A DNA stretch of 18,824 nt, taken from JBJXFK01 sp046155505 (GTDB lineage: Bacteria; Planctomycetota; Phycisphaerae; UBA1845; Fen-1342). Location: assembly GCA_046155505.1 (NCBI GenBank), contig JBJXFK010000139.1, positions 1 to 18,824 of the forward strand, in the 5' to 3' direction. The translations under genes were made by a program, and so were the position numbers. Each line of letters starts with the position of its first letter. Within the stretch, counting starts at the first letter, position 1. The notes under the pieces were generated by a model. The model was not told where the DNA came from. It did no database searches and saw nothing but the letters and a program-made list of their open reading frames with translations. Shown here piece by piece: positions 14,253 to 18,824 of this stretch.

Positions 14253-14256
14253 GGAG
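14253..14256 (+). promoter_or_regulatory. Shine-Dalgarno fixing ATG 14263 of the dockerin-type protein
   Basis: GGAG lies 6 bases before ATG 14263. The frame is also open to a TTG at 14251, but the site and the signal peptide favour the ATG. Confidence 0.7.
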
Positions 14257-14262
14257 TTGCCC

Positions 14263-16326
14263 ATGAGCGATCGGCGCGCGGCACGCGTACTTACAGCAAT
14301 TTGCCTACTTGGAATCTTGGCGGCACAAGCGATCGCAGATTGCTGCCCACAAGCTTCCGGCTCCATCAATGTCGAGCACGACGAGCCCAATCGCCGGCTG
14401 ATCGTCACAGCCAGCAATACGGGCACGCTCGCAGGGTCGGTGCGAATCACGATAAACGGTGCGCCGAGCACGGATCTGGGTGCGTTGGCACCAGGCGAGA
14501 CTCGCACGTTCGTCACGGGCACCACGCGGTGCGGCGGCAACGCGACGGCGTTGCTGCGCATGAGCATCAATGAACACGGTCGCATGTGCGGTGACGGAAC
14601 GACGACTCTGTGCCCGGAGATCAATTTTGAAGCGACCGATCAAGTTGAATGGGACACGATGGAGCCGGTGTGGACGCTGAGCGCACCGGCAACGGTGCCG
14701 CCGGGCAGTGAGTACCCGATTACCGCAACGGTATCCGGGGTCGGAAATCTGGCGGCCAACGGGAATATGCAGATTTCGATCGACGGAGGGGCTAACTTCT
14801 TTCACTACGGCCCGGTAGCGGTAACGGGAGGCGGGAGCGACACCGTGCCGCGCCAGTTTGGAACGCACTGCGATCCGCGCGAGATATTCCGCTTGATCTA
14901 CGCCAATGGATGCGGCGTGACGCGCACGTCCGACAACCTCGTCGTGACGCGCGCGCCGCTTGATCGCGAGTGGCAGATCACGAGTGCGCCTTCCGCCGTC
15001 CTGGCCGGCGGCACGTTCAACCTGACCGCAACGGCGACGGGTTGGGGCGAGGTTTTCGCCGGCGGACAGTTGGAGGCTTCGAACGACGGCGTGTCGTTCT
15101 TCAATCTGTTGTCCGTAGGCAGCAGCGGCGGTGACGGCAGCGACACCGTACCGATTCTGTACAGCGCACAGTGCAACCCATTCCGCGCATATCGCATCCG
15201 CTACTCCGATTGGTGCGGCGTGACTCAGTTCTCGCCGGTCGTTACGGTGAATCGCGAAGATGTGCAGCGACTCTGGTTTCTGTCAACGACGACGCCTGTG
15301 CTGTCGGGCGGTCAGAGCGCTCAGTTTGAATGCATTGCAGATGGGTGGGGCCTCAACTTCGCGTCGGCGACGCTCGAACGGTCGCTCAACGGCGGACAGA
15401 GTTTCTCGCCGGTCAGTTCCGGGATCAGTCGATCAGGTGATGGCCTGGCGACTGTCTCTGTGGCCACGGGCCCGCGGGCGTGCCCGCAACTTCAGCTCTA
15501 TCGACTGCGCTGGAGCGGCTATTGCAACGAAACGCTGCATAGCGCGCCAGTTTCGGTGTTGATCCAAGGATCCGGTGTCGCCACGCAGACTCAAAATGAT
15601 GAAGTGTTGGTCGGCGAAAGTGGTCAGGTGCATCTCGTCCTGCCAGAGGTAGGCACGCCAGTGCGCTGGCTGAAAGATGGGGTCGAGATTGTCGACGGCC
15701 CGACGCAGCACGGCTCGACGATCGTTGGCGCGACTACGCGGTGCGTGCGGGTTGACAACGCCCAGCTTTCAGACGCGGGTATCTATGTCGTCGAGTTTAC
15801 GGCGGCTTGTGGGGCGGCTTCGGCTGCCGCCGTGTTGATTGTAAATGAGCCGTGCGCAATTGACGTCACGGAGGCGCCAAGCAATCGGACGCTGTGCGGC
15901 GGTTCAACGGCGGTGTTCGCAGTCGAGTACGCGAGTGAGTCGGCAACAACAGTTGTGTGGCGACGTAACGGCATACCGATCGGTCTGGTTGGCCCGCGTG
16001 TAAGTGTTGTGACGAACGCGACTCGAAGCGAGCTGGCAATCGCGGACGTATCGCCCAGCGATGAAGGTTCGTTCGACGTGGTCATCGGTAATGTGTGTGG
16101 CGGCGTCACGACGTCATCGCCGGCGACGCTGAACGTGTGCGTCGGTTGCGTGGCTGACCTGAATTGCGACTGCGCGATCGGGCTGAGCGACCTGGCCGCG
16201 CTACTTTCTAACTTCGGTGTGGCGTCGGGTGCGAGCGCCGACGAAGGCGACTTGAACGGCGATGGGGCGGTGAATCTGAGCGATCTGGCAGCCCAGCTCG
16301 CGGTATTCGGATCGAATTGCAACTGA
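14263..16326 (+). CDS. Secreted multidomain protein: three Cys repeats, two Ig-like domains, dockerin-type C-terminus
   Basis: Function is unknown; probably a surface or extracellular protein. The 687 residues begin with a signal peptide (hydrophobic 10-24, cleavage near ADCC). An N-terminal beta-rich domain (27-136) is followed by three tandem repeats of about 100 residues (137-236, 237-337, 338-437). Each starts with Trp and carries two cysteines 14 residues apart (C203/C217, C304/C318, C407/C421). Two Ig-like domains follow (about 443-530 and 531-626), showing VRWLKDGVEI ... LSDAGIYVVEF and VVWRRNGIPI ... SPSDEGSFDVV. The end (629-687) is a pair of dockerin-type calcium loops, DLNCDCAIGLSDL and DLNGDGAVNLSDL, closing with GSNCN, as in planctomycete GC-type dockerin proteins. 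Such ends are thought to act in sorting or anchoring rather than in cellulosomes. A GC hairpin follows the stop. Confidence 0.92.
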   Translation: MSDRRAARVLTAICLLGILAAQAIADCCPQASGSINVEHDEPNRRLIVTASNTGTLAGSVRITINGAPSTDLGALAPGETRTFVTGTTRCGGNATALLRMSINEHGRMCGDGTTTLCPEINFEATDQVEWDTMEPVWTLSAPATVPPGSEYPITATVSGVGNLAANGNMQISIDGGANFFHYGPVAVTGGGSDTVPRQFGTHCDPREIFRLIYANGCGVTRTSDNLVVTRAPLDREWQITSAPSAVLAGGTFNLTATATGWGEVFAGGQLEASNDGVSFFNLLSVGSSGGDGSDTVPILYSAQCNPFRAYRIRYSDWCGVTQFSPVVTVNREDVQRLWFLSTTTPVLSGGQSAQFECIADGWGLNFASATLERSLNGGQSFSPVSSGISRSGDGLATVSVATGPRACPQLQLYRLRWSGYCNETLHSAPVSVLIQGSGVATQTQNDEVLVGESGQVHLVLPEVGTPVRWLKDGVEIVDGPTQHGSTIVGATTRCVRVDNAQLSDAGIYVVEFTAACGAASAAAVLIVNEPCAIDVTEAPSNRTLCGGSTAVFAVEYASESATTVVWRRNGIPIGLVGPRVSVVTNATRSELAIADVSPSDEGSFDVVIGNVCGGVTTSSPATLNVCVGCVADLNCDCAIGLSDLAALLSNFGVASGASADEGDLNGDGAVNLSDLAAQLAVFGSNCN
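14671..15573 (+). repeat. Three tandem ~100-residue protein repeats coded in the secreted protein
   Basis: The units begin at Trp137, Trp237 and Trp338. Each has a GWG/GVG-type turn, an SxDGxxFF-like or SLNGGQSF strand, a glycine-serine-aspartate turn (GGSDTVP, DGSDTVP, DGLATVS), and a C-(13 residues)-C segment around (F/Y)RxxY and CGVT. The spacing is regular, pointing to internal duplication. Confidence 0.85.
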
Positions 16327-16352
16327 GGCGCAAGATTGTCGATGTGAGCAGT

Positions 16353-16387
16353 GCGGCGCGGGTCCGATTTTCGCGTCCCCGCGCCGT
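16353..16387 (+). terminator. GC hairpin, possible terminator of the secreted-protein gene
   Basis: GGCGCGGG (16355-16362) pairs perfectly with CCCGCGCC (16378-16385) around a 15-base loop and can extend by a C-G and a G-T pair. It lies 28 bases after the stop and just before the tRNA promoter. There is no T-tract. Confidence 0.5.
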
Positions 16388-16390
16388 CGC

Positions 16391-16418
16391 TTGACGAATC
16401 ACGCAGCGGAGTTACGAT
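16391..16418 (+). promoter_or_regulatory. Sigma70-like promoter for the tRNA-Ile / tRNA-Ala unit
   Basis: TTGACG (16391-16396), 16 bases, then TACGAT (16413-16418). The predicted start is about 40 bases before tRNA-Ile. It sits between the hairpin after the secreted-protein gene and the tRNA, where a stable-RNA promoter is expected. Confidence 0.6.
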
Positions 16419-16462
16419 TCCCCTTTCCGCCGCATGCGACGCTGCATGTGCGGGTGATTGCC

Positions 16463-16536
16463 GGGCTCGTAGCTCAGTTGGTTAGAGCGCGTCCCTGATA
16501 AGGACGAGGTCGAAAGTTCGAATCTTTCCGGGCCCA
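16463..16536 (+). tRNA. tRNA-Ile (anticodon GAT)
   Basis: A 74-nt cloverleaf. The acceptor stem GGGCTCG pairs with CGGGCCC (one G-T pair), the D arm is GCTC/GAGC, and the anticodon stem CGTCC/GGACG holds the loop CTGATAA with GAT at 16497-16499. The T arm is GAAAG-TTCGAAT-CTTTC and the discriminator is A. CCA is not encoded. GAT isoleucine tRNAs usually sit in 16S-23S spacers, but no 16S precedes this one. Confidence 0.97.
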
Positions 16537-16537
16537 T

Positions 16538-16559
16538 CGCCGCGATCGTTATTGCGGCG
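16538..16559 (+). other. Hairpin directly after tRNA-Ile
   Basis: CGCCGC (16538-16543) pairs with GCGGCG (16554-16559) around a 10-base loop, starting two bases after the tRNA. It could be a processing or termination signal; there is no T-tract. Confidence 0.4.
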
Positions 16560-16578
16560 GAGATTGGCGGTGACGCCG

Positions 16579-16662
16579 ATGGACAATTTGCTGCTTGTGC
16601 TCGTTTTCGGCGTTTTCCTCGGGATGGCCCTGCTGGCGATCCTGCGGGGCGGCGGAGGCTGA
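16579..16662 (+). CDS. Possible 27-residue single-span membrane peptide between the tRNAs
   Basis: This is a tentative small gene with no recognised family. From ATG 16579 the frame gives a 27-residue peptide: a short MDN start, an almost uninterrupted hydrophobic segment (LLLVLVFGVFLGMALLAIL, residues 4-22), then Arg and four glycines before TGA. The charge pattern (Asp at the N-terminus, Arg at the C-terminal side) fits a single membrane span. A GGCGGTGA stretch (16567-16574) could be a weak ribosome site; GGAG around 16558 is too far away. It lies between two tRNA genes in a stable-RNA transcript, where short frames can arise by chance, so the call rests only on composition. Confidence 0.3.
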   Translation: MDNLLLVLVFGVFLGMALLAILRGGGG

Positions 16663-16677
16663 GGGTCCAAGGGTTGC

Positions 16678-16696
16678 GGCTAGGCGTGTCCTAGCC
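16678..16696 (+). other. Perfect 7-bp hairpin before tRNA-Ala
   Basis: GGCTAGG (16678-16684), the loop CGTGT and CCTAGCC (16690-16696) form a perfect stem 11 bases before tRNA-Ala. It is a likely RNA-processing or termination structure in the tRNA spacer. Confidence 0.5.
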
Positions 16697-16707
16697 ATCG
16701 AATCGCC

Positions 16708-16780
16708 GGGGCCGTAGCTCAATTGGGAGAGCGCTGCCTTTGCAAGGCAGAGGTTGCCGGTTCGATCCCGGTCGGCTCCA
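16708..16780 (+). tRNA. tRNA-Ala (anticodon TGC)
   Basis: A 73-nt cloverleaf. The acceptor GGGGCCG pairs with CGGCTCC and includes the G3-U70 wobble pair that marks alanine tRNAs. The D arm is GCTC/GAGC, the anticodon stem CTGCC/GGCAG holds TTTGCAA with TGC at 16741-16743, and the T arm is GCCGG-TTCGATC-CCGGT. The discriminator is A and CCA is not encoded. It is partnered with tRNA-Ile upstream, as in classical rRNA spacers. Confidence 0.97.
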
Positions 16781-16868
16781 CTGGCAGAAACCGCTCACGG
16801 AGCTTGATTTCGAGAGGAATTGAGCAAGTGGGCGTGGCGGGTTTTGGTCGGCAAAAACAAGGCGGCGT

Positions 16869-16929
16869 AAAAAAGTCGCAAAAATCCCCCTTGCGGGGCG
16901 TTGACGCCGGGAAAAGCCTGTTGTACAGT
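16869..16929 (+). promoter_or_regulatory. Strong rRNA-type promoter upstream of 23S with A-tract UP-like element
   Basis: TTGACG (16901-16906), exactly 17 bases, then TACAGT (16924-16929). A-tracts at about 16869-16874 and 16880-16884 sit upstream as in UP elements. A CCCC-TTGC-GGGG hairpin lies between the tracts and the -35. The expected transcript starts near 16936, about 225 bases before the mature 23S. It lies after tRNA-Ala, so 23S can be transcribed independently of the tRNAs. Confidence 0.75.
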
Positions 16930-16935
16930 CTTCCT

Positions 16936-17160
16936 TCCCATCAGACGCAGCCGAGTGGTGCCTAGCACCGGGCGGCGGAGTCTGGCGGGTGAATGATCTC
17001 TGAAAAGTGAATAGGGAATCGTTAAGGTATCGAACCAAGATTTCAGAATGTGGGTTCAAGCCGGAAAGGGGTTTCACGCTCGCAAGGGTGTGGGGTTCCA
17101 ATCTGGGGAGAACTCTTCTCTCGAGGACGAATGCGGCTTGCCACAGCGCTTCATAAATGT
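16936..17160 (+). other. 23S rRNA leader with boxA-like element
   Basis: The leader of about 225 bases contains a GGTGC-CTA-GCACC hairpin (16957-16969). A TGATCTCTGAAAAGTGAAT stretch (16994-17012) resembles the boxA antitermination region found before rRNA genes. No gene is supported here. The whole 16781-17160 gap is spacer, promoter and leader. Confidence 0.55.
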
Positions 17161-18824
17161 GGTCAAGCTAGAAAGAGCGTATGGTGGATGCCTTGGCGTG
17201 CAGAGGCGATGAAGGACGTTATAGGCTACGATAAGCTTCGGGGAGCGGCCAAATACGCATTGATCCGGAGATGTCCGAATGGGGAAACCCGGCCGTGCTG
17301 CGCAAGCAGACACGGTCACTTCCGTCTGAATGTATAGGGCGGATAGAGCGAACCCGGAGAACTGAAACATCTCAGTACCCGGAGGAAAAGAAATCAACCG
17401 AGACTCCGTCAGTAGCGGCGAGCGAACGCGGATCAGCCCAATGTCCATTGTAACCTGAATCGAACGGCTTGGAACGGCCGACCATAGAAGGTGACAGTCC
17501 TGTAGATGGCAAGGGAACGGTGGAATTCGAGTAGGTCGGAGCTCGTGAAACTCTGACTGAACATGCGGGGACCACCCTGCAAGGCTAAGTACTCCTGCAC
17601 GACCGATAGTGAAGAGTAAGGCGACTGAAAGGTGAAAAGCACCGCTTCTAGCGGAGTTAAAAGTACCTGAAACCATATGCTTACAAGCTGTAGGAGCCCG
17701 ATGCCGCAAGGCCGGGTGACTGCGTACCTCTTGGATAATGGACCGGCGAGTTACCGTATACGGCAAGACTAAGTGCCTCAGGCACGGAGTCGGAGCGAAA
17801 GCGAGTCTGAATAGGGCGTTTAGTCGTATGCGGTAGACCCGAACCCACGTGATCTACCCATGGGCAGGATGAAGGGAGGGTAAAACCTCCTGGAGGACCG
17901 AAGCCGTGAACGTTGAAAAGTTCTGGCATGACCTGTGGGGAGGAGTCAAAGTCTAATCAAACGTGGAGATATCTGGTTCTCTCCGAAATGTCTTTTGGGA
18001 CAGTCTCGGGCCACTATTTCGTGGGGGTAGAGCTACTGAATGAGACGTGGGGACTAACCCTCTACCACCCTCAATCAAACTCCGAATACCATGAAAACTA
18101 TCCCGGGAATGAGTGTGTGGGCGCTAATGTTCACGCACAAGAGGGAAACAACCCAGATCGCCAGCTAAGGTCCCAAAATCACGCTGAGTGACTAAGGATG
18201 TTTGCTTTCCGCGACAGCCAGGATGTTGGCTTAGAAGCAGCCACCATTTAAAAAGTGCGTAATAGCTTACTGGTCGAGAAAGCGGGCGCCGATGATGATC
18301 GGGACTAAGCGTGATACCGAAGCTGCGGGCGCGAAAGCGCGGTAGGAGAGCGTTCCACAGGAGATACAAGCCATACCGTAAGGAGTGGTGTCGGCCTGTG
18401 GAAGTGAGAATGCCGGTATGAGTAACGATAAAGGGGGTGAGAATCCCCCTCGCCGTAAGCCCAAGGTTTCCTGGGGAAGGGAATTCCGCCCAGGGTTAGT
18501 CGGAACCTAAGGCGAGGCCGAAAGGCGTAGTCGATGGATGGCAGGTTAATATTCCTGCACTTCGTATGTATTGCTGACGGGGACGTCATACAGGATCGTG
18601 ACCCACTACTAGATGAGGGTGCCCGCGAGGGCGAGGCCAATTTGTTGCCGAAGCACGCAAATGTGTGATCTAGAAAAGCCGTCAGTGTTAAATGCGGATC
18701 CGTACCAAAACTGACACAGGTGGGCGAGGAGAGTATCCTAACGGCGCTCGAGAGAACGGTCCTTAAGGAACTAGGCAATTTGACCCCGTAACTTCGGGAA
18801 AAGGGGGCCCTACCTCGCAAGAGG
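17161..18824 (+). rRNA. rrl: 23S ribosomal RNA, 5' part (continues beyond window)
   Basis: Large-subunit rRNA from its 5' end to roughly the equivalent of E. coli position 1690. Landmarks in order: GGTGGATGCC and GCGATGAAGGACG near the 5' end, CCGAATGGGGAAACCC, GTAGCGGCGAGCGAACGC, CGTACC around the first domain junction, AGTCAAAGTCTAATCAAACG then CTGGTTCTCTCCGAAAT, the GTPase-centre segment GGATGTTGGCTTAGAAGCAG with GTGCGTAATAGCTTACTGG, and AAGGAACTAGGCAA then CCGTAACTTCGGG at the window end. No intron or large insertion is obvious in these 1664 bases. No 16S gene is present upstream. The exact 5' end is placed by similarity to the E. coli start (GGTTAAGC). Confidence 0.97.

Larger units (their letters stand above)
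13722..14262. other. 541-base gap between divergent genes
   Basis: This gap separates hpt (minus) from the secreted dockerin-type protein gene (plus). It holds a possible -10 for hpt on the minus strand (TATGAT, plus coordinates 13807-13812) without a well-spaced -35. A near-direct repeat of TTTTCGGGCG (around 13841-13864) and a 3' remnant of a beta-propeller gene (13981-14109) are also present. No intact gene is supported. Confidence 0.5.

Noticed and set aside
13884..14573. 229-codon plus-strand frame running into the secreted-protein gene
   Set aside because: It has Arg-rich shadow composition, overlaps the signal peptide and start of the well-supported gene in another frame, and reads across the propeller remnant out of frame.
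16691..17101. Minus-strand frame of 136 codons across tRNA-Ala and the leader
   Set aside because: It is the antisense of the tRNA; the RPGSNRQPLPCKGSALPIEL stretch is a well-known artefact of translating tRNA-Ala backwards. The similar minus-strand frame over tRNA-Ile (16482-16670) is rejected for the same reason.
17074..18820. Several open frames on both strands within 23S rRNA
   Set aside because: They lie wholly inside conserved rRNA. Such frames are classic false gene calls.
1..18824. CRISPR arrays, insertion sequences, toxin-antitoxin or phage-defence genes
   Set aside because: I looked for spaced direct repeats of 25-40 bp, transposase motifs and defence-type neighbours and saw none. 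The only tandem DNA repeats are the short ones listed.

Overview
The window is a GC-rich bacterial chromosome segment, most likely from Planctomycetota and plausibly a Phycisphaerae-type lineage. Four features support this: a secreted protein ending in a Cys-containing 'GC-type' dockerin repeat, a signal peptidase I with a zinc-ribbon-like insertion, a 23S rRNA gene not preceded by 16S, and many exported proteins with short repeats between genes. The phylum is inferred from gene features; no database comparison was made.

Layout: (1) 1-3676, plus strand: the 3' two-thirds of a prolyl oligopeptidase, then an exported thioredoxin-fold-like protein whose 3' end overlaps a low-specificity threonine aldolase that starts at TTG behind a strong Shine-Dalgarno. 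(2) 3887-6109: a RecQ helicase with RQC, HRDC and a C-terminal helix-turn-helix extension. (3) 6318-9439: a coupled pair, an HtrA/Deg-type serine protease with four apparent PDZ domains and, by a GTGA overlap, an exported trypsin-fold protein that has lost the catalytic His and Ser. (4) 9546-11159: signal peptidase I with a zinc ribbon and a large beta-rich insertion. (5) 11477-12586: an LptB-type ABC ATPase and a DUF167/YggU protein. (6) Minus strand, 12595-13721: hypoxanthine phosphoribosyltransferase overlapping a two-helix membrane protein with a bacterial PH domain. (7) 13722-14262: a gene-poor gap holding a C-terminal remnant of a PQQ-like beta-propeller gene. (8) 14263-16326: a large secreted protein with three novel-looking ~100-residue Cys repeats, two Ig-like domains and a dockerin-type end. 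(9) 16391-18824: promoter, tRNA-Ile(GAT), a possible 27-residue membrane peptide, tRNA-Ala(TGC), a second strong promoter, a leader with a boxA-like element, and the first ~1660 nt of 23S rRNA running off the window.

The functional theme is the cell envelope: protein export (signal peptidase), periplasmic quality control (HtrA and pseudo-HtrA), lipopolysaccharide transport (LptB-like), and secreted or surface proteins, mixed with housekeeping genes (recQ, hpt, rRNA/tRNA). I see no CRISPR array, insertion sequence, integrase, toxin-antitoxin pair or recognisable defence island. The most unusual points are the 23S gene with its own promoter and linked tRNAs but no 16S, the HtrA/pseudo-HtrA pair, the modified signal peptidase, the triple Cys-repeat protein, and short tandem repeats that begin exactly at stop codons.
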